From the NCBI GenBank assembly GCA_902557775.1, contig CACEBD010000004.1, forward strand, positions 1 through 64,000: a stretch of 64,000 nucleotides of DNA. Reading direction: 5' to 3'. This stretch comes from an uncultured Pelagibacteraceae bacterium. GTDB taxonomy: Bacteria; Pseudomonadota; Alphaproteobacteria; Pelagibacterales; Pelagibacteraceae. Below are positions 36,053 to 45,770 of the stretch, in pieces. Every line of letters begins with the position of its first letter. Position 1 is the stretch's first letter. The position numbers were made by a program, and so were the translations under genes. The notes beneath the pieces were generated by a model, which worked only from the letters and a program-made list of their open reading frames with translations, was not told the DNA's origin and did no database searches.

Positions 36053-36475
36053 TTATTGTTTTGATAATTTGTCAATTTCGATTTTTAACTTCTGGCCTTT
36101 TGCACAAAACTTATCGCAAAAATCTAACAGTTTATTATTTAATTCTTTGCTTCTTTTATAGTCTGATAAATCTAATTTTAATTTAGCTAAATAATAAGTA
36201 GCTTCTTCATTTTTGGGATTAAGTAAAATCACAGTATTTAAATTTTGCTCTTCTAAATCTTTTTTATTTAAATTATTAAATATTTTTGACAAATATAGAT
36301 AAGACATTTCACTTTTAGGATTGAAAACTATATCTTGCTCGAATTTGAATTTTGCCTCATCAAATTTCTTATTTTTATAAAGATCTATCCCCTGCTTAAA
36401 ATATTTAGTATTTGCTATTAATGCATTCGGTAATAAACAAATTATTAAACATATTTTTGTAATTTTAGTTATCAT
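36053..36475 (-). CDS. Exported tetratricopeptide-repeat protein
   Basis: Small protein of 140 residues with an N-terminal signal peptide (KICLIICLLPNALIA). Two to three TPR-like helix pairs follow (YFKQGIDLYKNKKFDEAKFKFEQ, SYLYLSKIFNNL, ATYYLAKLKL). A C-terminal pair of cysteines (FCDKFC) could form a disulfide or bind a metal. It is sandwiched without gaps between guaB and guaA, yet nothing in the sequence links it to purine synthesis. Likely a periplasmic scaffold; function not recognised. Confidence 0.75.
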   Translation of the reverse strand: MITKITKICLIICLLPNALIANTKYFKQGIDLYKNKKFDEAKFKFEQDIVFNPKSEMSYLYLSKIFNNLNKKDLEEQNLNTVILLNPKNEEATYYLAKLKLDLSDYKRSKELNNKLLDFCDKFCAKGQKLKIEIDKLSKQ

Positions 36476-37551
36476 AATTTATAGTTTATAGTTTTTTGAG
36501 TTATCTCTACACTATGTACCATACTCTCATAGAAACCAGCTTTGGTAATTTTAATAAATTTTGCGTTTTTAGAGATCTGGGATAAATTTTTTGCTCCAAT
36601 ATATCCCATAGAAGAGCGAAGCCCACCTTTAAGTTGATAAATAATCTTTGAAACATTACCTTTATATTCTACTCTACCCTCCACACCCTCTGGTACAAAT
36701 TTAGATTTGTCCTTGAAATTTTTTTGAAAGTATCTATTTGCTGAGCCAGATGACATTGCTCCTATCGAACCCATACCTCTATATTGTTTATAAATTTTTC
36801 CCTTTATCTTAAACTTTTTTCCTGGGCTCTCATCAGTACCTGCGAATATAGAGCCCATCATAATTGCATCTGCTCCTGCAGCCAAAGCTTTAGCAACATC
36901 ACCCGAAAATTTAATTCCGCCATCTGAGATAATCTTTATTTTCTTATTTTTAAGCTCTTGTTTCACTTCCATAATAGCAGAAATCTGCGGTACACCTATT
37001 CCTGCAACCATTCTAGTAGTACAAATTGATCCTGGTCCAATTCCAACTTTTATAATTTCAGCACCTGAGTTATATAACTTTTTTGCTGCAGCAGCTGTCG
37101 CAATATTGCCTACACAAATAGGAATTTTTTTACTTATCCTTTTAAGTTTTGATAATATTTTTAAAACCTTTTCGCTATGACCGTGCGCAGTATCAATGAC
37201 TATTAAATCGCATCCATTTGCTACTAATGACCTGGCTCTTTCTAAGTCATCTTTGTTTGTTCCTACTGCAGCGCCAACAAGTAAATTTTTTTTCTTAACT
37301 TTTTTAATTTCTTTTGTTTGATCTACAATGTTCAAATTTCTGTGAATAATCCCTAATCCACCTGCATGCGCGATTGAAATAGCCATTTTAGACTCGGTTA
37401 CTGTGTCCATGGCTGATGATAGGAAAGGAACCTTTAATAAAATATTCTTTGTTAACTGTATTGATATATCTGTTTCCGAAGGCAAAATATCAGAATATTG
37501 TGGTAGTAATAAAACGTCATCGAAAGTAAGAGATTCTTTAATTGTACCCAT
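36472..37551 (-). CDS. guaB: Inosine-5'-monophosphate dehydrogenase lacking CBS domains
   Basis: NAD-dependent oxidation of IMP to XMP, the first step towards GMP. The catalytic barrel is complete: LTFDDVLLLPQYSDILP at the start, SSAMDTVTE, the catalytic cysteine loop GPGSICTTRMVAG, and GADAIMMGSIFAGT. The protein is only 359 residues, about 130 shorter than the usual form. The missing part is the CBS (Bateman) pair, because KEIKKVKKKN runs straight into LLVGAAVGTN. Allosteric control by ATP/GTP through that domain must be absent. It overlaps the next gene by 4 bp. Confidence 0.95.
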   Translation of the reverse strand: MGTIKESLTFDDVLLLPQYSDILPSETDISIQLTKNILLKVPFLSSAMDTVTESKMAISIAHAGGLGIIHRNLNIVDQTKEIKKVKKKNLLVGAAVGTNKDDLERARSLVANGCDLIVIDTAHGHSEKVLKILSKLKRISKKIPICVGNIATAAAAKKLYNSGAEIIKVGIGPGSICTTRMVAGIGVPQISAIMEVKQELKNKKIKIISDGGIKFSGDVAKALAAGADAIMMGSIFAGTDESPGKKFKIKGKIYKQYRGMGSIGAMSSGSANRYFQKNFKDKSKFVPEGVEGRVEYKGNVSKIIYQLKGGLRSSMGYIGAKNLSQISKNAKFIKITKAGFYESMVHSVEITQKTINYKL

Positions 37552-37577
37552 ATATTCTTATATACAATTTTTTAAAT

Positions 37578-38204
37578 TTATAAAGTCTTTAAAAACTTAC
37601 AATGTAAATAAGTCTCTTTTGACTCGGTTCTGCTTGATATAGGTTTGAAAAAATTCACTTTTTTAAATAAAGTTTTAGCTAAATTTTTAACTTCAAGGAA
37701 ATCATCCCCCATAAATAGTTTTGAAACTAATACGCCTTCAGGTTTTAAAATTTTTGACGATAAAACCAGAACTTCGGAACATAATTGGTTAGTTCTTATG
37801 GAATCAAGAGATTTATTACCAGTAGTGTCGGCGGCCATATCTGAGATAATTACATCTAAATTATCATTAAATATATTTTCAATTTTTTCTTTGGTGTCTT
37901 GCTTTAAAATGTCGTATTTCAAAAATTTAACATTCTTAATTTGCTCCATTGATTTAATGTCGATTGCTAAAATTTTACCATTTGTAATCAATTTACTTGC
38001 TACTTGGGACCATCCTCCAGGATATGATCCTAGATCTAAAAGTCTTGAATTTTTTTTGATAAACTTAAATTTTTCATTCAGCTCAATCAATTTAAAAGAA
38101 GCTCTTGATCTATAACCAAGGGTTTTAGATTTTTTAAAAAACTGATCTTTGTGTTGTTTGATTTTCCAAGAATTACTTTTCTTAACTCTTTTAGATTTTT
38201 TCAT
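37578..38204 (-). CDS. rlmE: 23S rRNA 2'-O-ribose methyltransferase RlmE (FtsJ/RrmJ)
   Basis: Methylates U2552 in the A-loop of 23S rRNA. The 208-residue protein has the basic N-terminus, YRSRASFKLIELNEKF with the first catalytic Lys, the SAM motif LLDLGSYPGGWSQVA, the Asp motif ISDMAADTTGN, the second Lys in LVSKLFMG, and a terminal Glu (SRTESKETYLHC). All four catalytic K-D-K-E residues appear present. It overlaps the pssA stop by one base (TAATG). Confidence 0.95.
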   Translation of the reverse strand: MKKSKRVKKSNSWKIKQHKDQFFKKSKTLGYRSRASFKLIELNEKFKFIKKNSRLLDLGSYPGGWSQVASKLITNGKILAIDIKSMEQIKNVKFLKYDILKQDTKEKIENIFNDNLDVIISDMAADTTGNKSLDSIRTNQLCSEVLVLSSKILKPEGVLVSKLFMGDDFLEVKNLAKTLFKKVNFFKPISSRTESKETYLHCKFLKTL

Positions 38205-38995
38205 TACAAAATATCTTCATGATCTTCGTCGGATATTTTTTGGTAGAATTTTTTCTGTTGATTTTTAAAGATAAAAATACTTACGGGTATGGAAGATAGA
38301 TAAAAAATACCAAAAGCTAAAAGAGTTTCAAAAGTGTAAATTAGCAAAGATATAAAAATAATTCCTATTGCCAAAAGTAAAAAAATTGTTGTTTTTGGAG
38401 ATATAGATATTTTCTTTAAAGACAGAGTAGGAATTTTACTCACTAATAATAAAGCAATAAAACATGTTAAATAAGGGGTAATTCTTGTTACATTAATATT
38501 TAAACTCAAATCACTTAATTCATAAATTAATGGCATCAAAATTAGCAACCCTCCTGCCGGTGAAGGTATTCCCTCAAAAAAATTATTTTTCCACTCTTGC
38601 TGATTATCAACTTTAGTTAAATTAAATCTCGCTAGTCTCAGCACGCAACAGACTGAATAGATTAAAGATATTGTCCATCCAAGTTTTCCATAATTATTAA
38701 GTTCCCAAAAATATAAAATAAGAACAGGTGCTATTCCAAAGCTTACAAAATCTGTTAAAGAGTCTAATTCTTTTCCAAAATCAGATGTCCCTTTAATTAA
38801 TCTCGCAATTCTTCCGTCTAAAGCATCCAAAATTGCAGCGAATAAAATCAAAGTTACTGCTAGATTAAAATTTCCATCTATTGAAAATTTTATAGAGCTA
38901 ATTCCAAGACAAACTCCTCCTAAAGTTAGAATGTTAGGTAAAAGATATCTTGTTCTTTTTGAAGATACTAATTTAAATTTTTTATTTTGACTCAT
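38204..38995 (-). CDS. pssA: CDP-diacylglycerol--serine O-phosphatidyltransferase
   Basis: Makes phosphatidylserine, the precursor of phosphatidylethanolamine. The 263-residue multi-pass membrane protein carries the complete CDP-alcohol phosphatidyltransferase signature LDALDGRIARLIKGTSDFG..LDSLTD. About seven to eight hydrophobic helices are visible. It is directly downstream of psd, the next enzyme of the same pathway, with the two genes overlapping by one base at 38995. This is the usual psd-pssA pairing. Confidence 0.95.
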   Translation of the reverse strand: MSQNKKFKLVSSKRTRYLLPNILTLGGVCLGISSIKFSIDGNFNLAVTLILFAAILDALDGRIARLIKGTSDFGKELDSLTDFVSFGIAPVLILYFWELNNYGKLGWTISLIYSVCCVLRLARFNLTKVDNQQEWKNNFFEGIPSPAGGLLILMPLIYELSDLSLNINVTRITPYLTCFIALLLVSKIPTLSLKKISISPKTTIFLLLAIGIIFISLLIYTFETLLAFGIFYLSSIPVSIFIFKNQQKKFYQKISDEDHEDIL

Positions 38996-39645
38996 TATTC
39001 TGATGCAATTAAACTTTCTCCTGCAATCACATTTTGTCCAATTTTTGCTAAAACTTTTTTGTTTTTAAAATAAATATCTACCCTGCTTCCAAATCTAATC
39101 ATTCCAATTCTATCTCCTTGCTTAAGATCTTGCCCTTGTTCTACTTCACAAACTATTCTTCTAGCAATCAGTCCTGCTATTTGGACTATAATAATTTCTT
39201 CATTATTTTTTTTAGATTTGATTTTAAAATAATTTCTCTCATTTTCCTCGCTGGCTTTATCCAAGGATGCGTTTAAAAATTTACCAGGTTTATAATAAAT
39301 TTCTTCAATTTTTCCAGCAGTTGGAACTCTATTTACATGACAATTAAATACGTTCATAAATACGCTCACTTTTGTATAAGTTGTATTTTCTAATCTTAAT
39401 TCCTCAGGGCCAGATTTTTCAGAAATATCTGTAATTAAACCGTCAGCCGGGCTTACTAAAAAAGAGTCATCTTCGATAGAATATCGTTCTGGATCACGAA
39501 AAAAATAGTACACCCAAAATGTAATCAGTATAAACAGTACTCCAAAAAACTTTGAAAAAAACAGAATTATGAAAGTAGCTATGATAGAAATAGCTAAGAA
39601 CTTATAACCCTCTTTATGGATTTTTGGAAAAATAGTATTAAACAT
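38995..39645 (-). CDS. psd: Phosphatidylserine decarboxylase proenzyme
   Basis: Decarboxylates phosphatidylserine to phosphatidylethanolamine using a self-generated pyruvoyl group. The 216-residue short (PSD-B) form has a membrane-associated N-terminus with one or two hydrophobic segments, LVSPADGLITDIS, a conserved NVFNCHVNRVP, and near the end RFGSRVDIYF, where cleavage between Gly and Ser makes the pyruvoyl. First gene of psd-pssA-rlmE, divergent from icd by 64 bp. Confidence 0.95.
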   Translation of the reverse strand: MFNTIFPKIHKEGYKFLAISIIATFIILFFSKFFGVLFILITFWVYYFFRDPERYSIEDDSFLVSPADGLITDISEKSGPEELRLENTTYTKVSVFMNVFNCHVNRVPTAGKIEEIYYKPGKFLNASLDKASEENERNYFKIKSKKNNEEIIIVQIAGLIARRIVCEVEQGQDLKQGDRIGMIRFGSRVDIYFKNKKVLAKIGQNVIAGESLIASE

Positions 39646-39655
39646 AATTAAAAGT

Positions 39656-39683
39656 TTGCTAAATTTTTCTTAATATGTATAAA
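39656..39683 (+). promoter_or_regulatory. Candidate promoter for icd
   Basis: TTGCTA (39656-39661), 16-bp spacer, TATAAA (39678-39683), with the icd ATG 26 bp downstream of the -10-like element. Both hexamers and the spacing are identical to the candidate rpsF promoter. The -35-like element lies only 11 bp from the psd start on the other strand. Confidence 0.45.
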
Positions 39684-39709
39684 AATCAAAGATTATCAAT
39701 CAATATTTT

Positions 39710-40924
39710 ATGTCAAAAATAAAAGTTAAAAATCCAGTAGTTGAGCTAGACGGTGACGAAATGACAAGAATTATATGGTCATTTATAAAAGCTAAGCTAA
39801 TTAAGCCCTATCTTGAGGTGAATCTTAAATACTATGATTTAGGAATGGAAAGCCGTGATAAATCTGACGATCAAATCACAATTGATGCGGCAAAAGCAAT
39901 CAAACAGTATGGCGTAGGAGTTAAATGTGCAACTATTACACCTGACGAAGCTCGTGTAGAAGAATTTAAGCTGAAAAAAATGTGGAGATCTCCAAATGGT
40001 ACTATAAGAAATATCTTAGGCGGTACGGTTTTTAGAGAACCAATTATCTGTAAAAATGTTCCTAAACTAGTTCCCGGTTGGACCAAACCGATTGTTATAG
40101 GAAGACATGCTTACGGTGATCAATATCGAGCCACTGATTTTCTGATACCAGGTGAGGGAAATTTGGAAGTCAAATGGACTTCAAAGGATGGTAAAGATAA
40201 GAAAGAATTTAAAGTTTTTGATTTTCCTGGATCTGGAACTGCTCTTACAATGTATAATCTGGATGAGTCTATTAAAAACTTTGCAAGGGCATGTATGAAT
40301 TATGGCCTGGGAAGAAAGTGGCCAGTTTATTTATCAACTAAAAATACAATCCTTAAAGCTTATGATGGTAGATTTAAAGATCTTTTCCAAGAAGTTTTTG
40401 AAAAAGAATTTTCTGATAAGTTTAAAAAAGCAAATATTACATACGAACATAGATTAATTGATGACATGGTTGCATGTGCTATGAAATGGAATGGTGGATA
40501 TGTTTGGGCATGTAAGAATTACGATGGTGACGTTCAATCTGACACTGTTGCACAAGGATTTGGATCCTTAGGCCTAATGACAAGCGTATTAATGACACCA
40601 GATGGCAAGACAGTAGAGTCTGAAGCAGCCCATGGAACAGTGACTAGACACTATAGAATGCATCAGCAAGGAAAAGAAACTTCCACAAACCCAATAGCTT
40701 CTATTTTTGCATGGACAAGAGGTTTAGCTCATAGAGGAAAGCTTGATGGGAATGATGAATTAATTAAATTTTCAATTAATGTTGAGGAAGTATGTGTAAA
40801 AACAGTTGAAAGTGGTTCAATGACTAAAGATCTGGCAATTTTAATAGATAAATCAAGTAATTACTTAACTACAAACCAATTTTTAGAAGCTATTGATGGA
40901 AATTTAAAAAAGAAGCTTAACTAA
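39710..40924 (+). CDS. icd: Isocitrate dehydrogenase (NADP+)
   Basis: TCA-cycle oxidation of isocitrate to 2-oxoglutarate. The 404-residue protein belongs to the eukaryote-like dimeric NADP type common in alphaproteobacteria: [65 protein letters not shown] and [12 protein letters not shown]. All substrate-binding arginines in these motifs are present. It overlaps the alaS stop tail to tail by 8 bp. Confidence 0.97.
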   Translation: MSKIKVKNPVVELDGDEMTRIIWSFIKAKLIKPYLEVNLKYYDLGMESRDKSDDQITIDAAKAIKQYGVGVKCATITPDEARVEEFKLKKMWRSPNGTIRNILGGTVFREPIICKNVPKLVPGWTKPIVIGRHAYGDQYRATDFLIPGEGNLEVKWTSKDGKDKKEFKVFDFPGSGTALTMYNLDESIKNFARACMNYGLGRKWPVYLSTKNTILKAYDGRFKDLFQEVFEKEFSDKFKKANITYEHRLIDDMVACAMKWNGGYVWACKNYDGDVQSDTVAQGFGSLGLMTSVLMTPDGKTVESEAAHGTVTRHYRMHQQGKETSTNPIASIFAWTRGLAHRGKLDGNDELIKFSINVEEVCVKTVESGSMTKDLAILIDKSSNYLTTNQFLEAIDGNLKKKLN

Positions 40925-43592
40925 TTTTTTTAGATATTTCTTTAAAAGCTTCCTCAATTTTACTTTTATCCACACCACCTGCTTGGGCAAAATCTTTTCT
41001 GCCCCCGCCCCCTTTACCTCCTAAAATAACAGAAGCAGCTTTTACAAGAACTACAGCGTCATATTTTGAGGTCAAATCTTTAGAGACTCCTACAGCCAAA
41101 CCAATCTTATCTTCGAAAATAGAAATACTAATTACAATTCCTGATTTAATATCTTTTTTACCTTCATCGATTACTTTCCTAAGTTCTTTTGGAGGAAAAT
41201 CTTTTAAAATTTGCTCTCTTATTAATATACTTCCAATTTTTTTATCCTTAACTATATTTTTACTTTTATCTTTCTTAATAATTTCAATTCTTACTTTACT
41301 TAGTTGTTTATTTAAATTTTTTAAATTTTCAGATAAATCTAGATTTTCTTTAAAATCAGGATTAATTTTTAATTTTTGAAGTTCTTTTTTAACAAACTCA
41401 ATTTCATTTTGAATATTAATTTCTTTTTGAGACTTATCTTTTTTTTGCATTTTTTCATATGCCTCCAATTGCTTATCTCTTAATGCTTCAACTCTTCTTA
41501 CTCCTGATGCAATTGAGGATTGGCTTATAACTTTGAACTTTCCGACTTCCTTAGTGTTTTTAACATGAGTACCACCACATAATTCTGTTGAAAAAAAACC
41601 GTTATTTTCTTTTCCCATAAAAACCACCCTTACTTCTTCTCCATACTTTTCTCCAAATAGTGCAAGGGCACCCATACTTACTGCTTCTTTTGGGGTCATT
41701 ATTCTTGTTTGAACGTCAGAGGATCTTGCTACTATTTCATTTACTATATTATTTATTTTATTCATCTCCTCTTTTTCAATAGGTTTATTATGACTAAAAT
41801 CAAATCTTAATCTTTCATGAGAGACTAAAGATCCTTTTTGTGTAACATGTTTTCCTAAGGTCCTTCTTAGAGATTCATGCAATAAATGTGTAGCAGAGTG
41901 ATTGGCTCTTGAATTATTTCTTTTTAAAATATCTATTTCTAAATTAACATGTTGTCCAATTGATATTGATCCTTTTTCTATTTTTCCATAATGGACAAAT
42001 AAATCTCCCATTTTTTTTTGTGTATCATTTACTTTTATTTTACTATCTGAACTAAAAATATAACCCTGATCACCAACTTGACCGCCGGACTCTCCATAAA
42101 ATGGTGTTTGATTTGTAATTACTTCTATTTCATCTCCTGTATTAGCCTTATCAACAAATTTGCCATTTTTTGAAATTCTAATTATCACACCCTCAGCTTT
42201 ATCAAATTCGTATCCTAAAAATTCGGTAGAATTAATTTCCTCCCTGACTTTAAACCATCTTTCCTCAACAGATTTATCTCCTGATCCTTTCCAATTTGCT
42301 CTTGCTAGTGCTTTGCTTTTTTCCATCTCTTTCTCAAATCCATCATGATCTACTTTAATATTTTTTTCTCTTAAGATGTCAGCAGTAAGATCTAAAGGAA
42401 ATCCGTAAGTATCATACAATTTAAATGCTGATGAACCTGGAAGAATTTTATTTTGTACTTTACTTAAATTTTCATCAAGTATTTTCATTCCTCTTTCAAG
42501 TAGAGTAGAAAATTTTTCCTCTTCATTTTTTAGAGTTTCTACTATCAATTCTTTTCCATTGATCAATTCAGGGTAACTACTCTTCATTTCATTTAACAAA
42601 ACTTCAAAAAGTTTAAAAAAAACAGGATCTTTGCTGCCCAAAGAATGAGCGTGTCTCATTCCCCTTCTCATAATTCTTCTTAAAACGTATCCTCGGCCTT
42701 CGTTTGAAGGCAGTATTCCTTCGGCAATTAAAAAACTACTTGCTCTTAGATGATCAGCAATTACTCTATGACTAGCTATTGTGTTATTGTTGATTTGGTT
42801 TTTAGTGAGATCTGATGAAGCAGCCATAATTTTTTGAAAATGATCAATTTTATAATTGTCGTGAGTTCCTTGTAGAACTGCTGTCATACGTTCAAGCCCC
42901 ATGCCTGTATCAACAGATGGTTTTGGCAAATTAATTCTTTTTTCTTTTGAAATTTGTTCGTATTGCATAAATACAAGATTCCAAATTTCAATAAATCTAT
43001 CACCGTCTTCATCTGGACTGCCTGGAGGTCCACCTTTTAAGTTATCGCCATGATCGTAGAAAATTTCAGAGCAAGGACCGCAAGGTCCTGTATCTCCCAT
43101 TGACCAAAAATTATCAGATGTTGATATTTTGATTATCTTATTCTCACTTAAACCAGCTATTTTTTTCCAAAGATTAAACGCATCATTATCCTCATGAAAC
43201 ACTGTAACTAATAATTTTTCTTTGGGTAATCCATAATCTTTGGTAAGTAAATTCCAAGCATGATGAATAGCTTGCTCTTTAAAATAATCGCCGAATGAAA
43301 AATTTCCAAGCATTTCAAAAAAAGTGTGGTGCCTGGGTGTATAACCAACATTTTCTAAATCATTATGTTTACCACCTGCTCTCACACATTTTTGTGACGT
43401 AGTAGCAGTTTTATATGGTCGTTTTTCTAGCCCTGTAAAAACATTTTTAAACTGAACCATTCCCGAATTAGTAAACATCAATGTAGGATCATTATTCGGT
43501 ACTAAATTGCTTGAATCAACAATTTGATGATTGTTTTTTTTAAAATATTCTAAAAATTTTTTTCTTACATCCGTAAGCAAAATTTGGCTCAT
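40917..43592 (-). CDS. alaS: Alanyl-tRNA synthetase
   Basis: Charges tRNA-Ala and edits misacylated products. The 891-residue protein has the full architecture: class II core ([28 protein letters not shown]), a tRNA-recognition region, the editing domain with [13 protein letters not shown] and CGGTHVKNT zinc-binding residues, a coiled-coil linker, and the C-Ala domain with [16 protein letters not shown]. Alphaproteobacteria often have recA-alaS-icd close together. Here the aldehyde dehydrogenase/DUF779 pair is placed between recA and alaS. Confidence 0.97.
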   Translation of the reverse strand: MSQILLTDVRKKFLEYFKKNNHQIVDSSNLVPNNDPTLMFTNSGMVQFKNVFTGLEKRPYKTATTSQKCVRAGGKHNDLENVGYTPRHHTFFEMLGNFSFGDYFKEQAIHHAWNLLTKDYGLPKEKLLVTVFHEDNDAFNLWKKIAGLSENKIIKISTSDNFWSMGDTGPCGPCSEIFYDHGDNLKGGPPGSPDEDGDRFIEIWNLVFMQYEQISKEKRINLPKPSVDTGMGLERMTAVLQGTHDNYKIDHFQKIMAASSDLTKNQINNNTIASHRVIADHLRASSFLIAEGILPSNEGRGYVLRRIMRRGMRHAHSLGSKDPVFFKLFEVLLNEMKSSYPELINGKELIVETLKNEEEKFSTLLERGMKILDENLSKVQNKILPGSSAFKLYDTYGFPLDLTADILREKNIKVDHDGFEKEMEKSKALARANWKGSGDKSVEERWFKVREEINSTEFLGYEFDKAEGVIIRISKNGKFVDKANTGDEIEVITNQTPFYGESGGQVGDQGYIFSSDSKIKVNDTQKKMGDLFVHYGKIEKGSISIGQHVNLEIDILKRNNSRANHSATHLLHESLRRTLGKHVTQKGSLVSHERLRFDFSHNKPIEKEEMNKINNIVNEIVARSSDVQTRIMTPKEAVSMGALALFGEKYGEEVRVVFMGKENNGFFSTELCGGTHVKNTKEVGKFKVISQSSIASGVRRVEALRDKQLEAYEKMQKKDKSQKEINIQNEIEFVKKELQKLKINPDFKENLDLSENLKNLNKQLSKVRIEIIKKDKSKNIVKDKKIGSILIREQILKDFPPKELRKVIDEGKKDIKSGIVISISIFEDKIGLAVGVSKDLTSKYDAVVLVKAASVILGGKGGGGRKDFAQAGGVDKSKIEEAFKEISKKIS

Positions 43593-43635
43593 ATTTAATT
43601 AAATACAGATATTTTTCGGCTTGTCTATAAAGAGA

Positions 43636-43992
43636 TTAGTTAGTCTTCTTTTTATCGTTATCTACAACTATACATATTTCAGATTTTGTAAGAAATCTTT
43701 GTCCTGTGCCATTATCTAATGAGAACATCCCCCCAATTCCTTTAACTGCATCGATTGTTAGATCTGTATGTTTCCATTTTTCATATTGATCACCATTCAT
43801 ATAAAAAGGAACACCCCCTATTTCACCCAGTTTGATATCGTTTTCCCCTAAAGGAAACTCACCCTCTTGAAAACACATAGGAGCGCTACCATCACAACAT
43901 CCTCCAGATTGATGAAACATTAGTTTCTCACCATATTTTTCTTGAAGTTTAGATAATAGATTTAATGCTGATTGAGTTGCAGATACTTTCAT
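43636..43992 (-). CDS. DUF779 protein (aldehyde dehydrogenase-associated)
   Basis: Cysteine-rich small protein family of unknown function that nearly always accompanies ExaC/AldB-type aldehyde dehydrogenases. It has the diagnostic FHQSGGCCDGSAPMCF, GGVPFYM and a region ending in GIGGMFSLDNGTGQRFL. The cysteine cluster suggests metal or redox chemistry. The track start (44010) lies inside a perfect hairpin and adds MGRTLK. I prefer the ATG at 43992 (MKVSATQ, 118 residues), which matches the family start. The aldehyde dehydrogenase gene is just upstream. Confidence 0.87.
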   Translation of the reverse strand: MKVSATQSALNLLSKLQEKYGEKLMFHQSGGCCDGSAPMCFQEGEFPLGENDIKLGEIGGVPFYMNGDQYEKWKHTDLTIDAVKGIGGMFSLDNGTGQRFLTKSEICIVVDNDKKKTN

Positions 43993-44003
43993 TTTTAATG
44001 TTC

Positions 44004-44028
44004 GGCCCATGATTTAGAATCATGGGCC
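44004..44028 (-). repeat. Perfect 11-bp inverted repeat between aldehyde dehydrogenase and DUF779 genes
   Basis: GGCCCATGATT-CTA-AATCATGGGCC on the minus strand: 11 paired bases and a 3-base loop, GC-rich at its base in otherwise AT-rich DNA. It begins 15 bases after the aldehyde dehydrogenase stop and ends 11 bases before the preferred DUF779 start. No U-tract follows, so a simple intrinsic terminator is unlikely. It could be an mRNA-stabilising or translation-modulating hairpin, or a protein-binding palindrome. Confidence 0.8.
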
Positions 44029-44043
44029 AGTATATATTATTGT

Positions 44044-45597
44044 TTAAAAAAATCCCAATTTCTTCTCTGCGTAAGAAACATGAAGATTTTTATTTTGTCT
44101 ATAGTGATTAAGCATCATTTTATGCGTTTCTCTACCCACTCCAGACTGTTTATAACCACCAAATGGCGAGTGAGCTGGATAAGCATGATAACAATTTGTC
44201 CATACTATCCCTGCTTGTATAGCTCTTCCCATTCTATAAGCAATATTCCCATTTCTAGTCCAAACACCTGCTCCTAAACCATAAAGAGTATCATTCGCAA
44301 TTCTCAATGCGTCTGCTTCATCTTTAAATTTAATTACAGAAACAACTGGGCCAAAAATTTCTTCTTGAGAAATACGCATATTGTTTTTAGCTTCAAAAAT
44401 AGTTGGTTGAATATAATTTCCCTTTTCCAATCCACTATTAAGTTTTCCAACGCTTCCCCCTGTAAGAACTTTAGCTCCTTCTTTTTTTCCTAGATCAAGG
44501 TAAGATTTTATCTTCTCCATTTGTTCTACGGAAGCTTGCGCTCCGATCATAGTTTCCATTTTTAAAGGGTTGTCTTGAACAACTGCTTTAGTTCTTTTGA
44601 TACATCTTTCCATAAATTTATCGTAGATAGACTCTTGAACTAACGCTCTGCTTGGACAAGTACATACCTCACCTTGGTTTAGATTAAACATTACAAAACC
44701 TTCAACACATTTATCTAAGAAGTCATCATCTTTATTCATAATGTCTTCAAAAAATATGTTCGGAGATTTACCACCTAATTCCAAAGTAATTGGAATTATG
44801 TTTTGTGCAGCATACTGCATTATTAATCTTCCAGTTGTTGTTTCACCTGTAAAAGCAACTTTAGCAACTCTTTTTGATGATGCTAAAGGCTTACCTGCTT
44901 CTAATCCATAACCACTTACGATGTTAACTACTCCTGGAGGCAATAAGTCTCCAATAAGTTCCATCATTACCATAATTGATGCTGGTGTTTGTTCAGCTGG
45001 TTTTAAAACTGAGCAGTTTCCTGCAGCCAAAGCTGGTGCAAGTTTCCATGTCGCCATTAATAATGGAAAATTCCATGGAACTATTTGACCAACCACACCT
45101 AGAGGTTCTGGTATATTATAAGAGTATTGAGAGTTGCTTATTTCAGCCACTGAGCCTTCTTCGGCTCTTATTACCCCGGCAAAATACCTCCAATGATCTA
45201 TCACTAAAGGCAAATCTGCTGCCATACATTCTCTAATTGGTTTACCATTATCTAAACACTCAGCTGCAGCTAGTAAATTTAGATTTTTTTCAAGCACATC
45301 AGCTATCTTGTACAAAATATTTGACCTGGTAGTGATGTCTGTTTTTCCCCATTCAGGGAAAGCCGCGTGAGCTGCGTCTAATGCAGCCTCTACGTCTTTT
45401 TCATTCGATCGTGCAACTGAACAGATTTTCTCATTATTTATCGGGCTAACATTATCAAAATATTTGCCTGACTTTGGTTCTACAAATTTACCATTAATAA
45501 AGTTGCCGTATTTTGCTTTAAATGGAAATTTTACTTTTAAATGAGAGGTATCTAAAGCTGAAGACACGTTCGAGTTTTTTGCTTGTTGTGTACTCAT
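44044..45597 (-). CDS. NAD(P)-dependent aldehyde dehydrogenase (ExaC/AldB type)
   Basis: Oxidises an aldehyde, probably a short-chain one such as acetaldehyde, to the acid. The 517-residue protein has the cofactor region [29 protein letters not shown], the catalytic Glu in [10 protein letters not shown], the nucleophile in [11 protein letters not shown], and [11 protein letters not shown] strong ribosome binding site (AAAGGGGGAAAA) precedes the ATG. Association with DUF779 supports the ExaC/AldB subfamily. The true substrate cannot be read from sequence. Its acid product could feed acyl-CoA synthetases such as the prpE product encoded in this window. Confidence 0.92.
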   Translation of the reverse strand: MSTQQAKNSNVSSALDTSHLKVKFPFKAKYGNFINGKFVEPKSGKYFDNVSPINNEKICSVARSNEKDVEAALDAAHAAFPEWGKTDITTRSNILYKIADVLEKNLNLLAAAECLDNGKPIRECMAADLPLVIDHWRYFAGVIRAEEGSVAEISNSQYSYNIPEPLGVVGQIVPWNFPLLMATWKLAPALAAGNCSVLKPAEQTPASIMVMMELIGDLLPPGVVNIVSGYGLEAGKPLASSKRVAKVAFTGETTTGRLIMQYAAQNIIPITLELGGKSPNIFFEDIMNKDDDFLDKCVEGFVMFNLNQGEVCTCPSRALVQESIYDKFMERCIKRTKAVVQDNPLKMETMIGAQASVEQMEKIKSYLDLGKKEGAKVLTGGSVGKLNSGLEKGNYIQPTIFEAKNNMRISQEEIFGPVVSVIKFKDEADALRIANDTLYGLGAGVWTRNGNIAYRMGRAIQAGIVWTNCYHAYPAHSPFGGYKQSGVGRETHKMMLNHYRQNKNLHVSYAEKKLGFF

Positions 45598-45723
45598 TTT
45601 TCCCCCTTTTTATTTATTATAATTAAAACCAATATGAACTAGATTGTACATATTTATTTTTGGCATAAAATTTTTATCTACTAAATATTGATTAAATCAA
45701 TTAAAAGTTGAGATTTCATGAGA

Positions 45724-45752
45724 AACGGGAGGTTTAGGTTAAACCCCCCGTT
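45724..45752 (-). terminator. Candidate terminator or 3' stabilising hairpin of recA
   Basis: On the minus strand AACGGGGGGTTTA-ACC-TAAACCTCCCGTT forms a 13-bp stem with one G-U wobble and a 3-base loop, 18 bases after the recA stop. On the plus strand the same position is an A-C mismatch, so the RNA structure favours the recA direction. Only a short U run (GUUUCUC) follows, so termination efficiency is uncertain. Confidence 0.6.
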
Positions 45753-45770
45753 GAAATGATGGCAGAAGAT

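Noticed and set aside
37645-38115. 156-codon plus-strand ORF inside rlmE
   Set aside because: The longest shadow ORF, but antisense to an intact methyltransferase with all catalytic residues.
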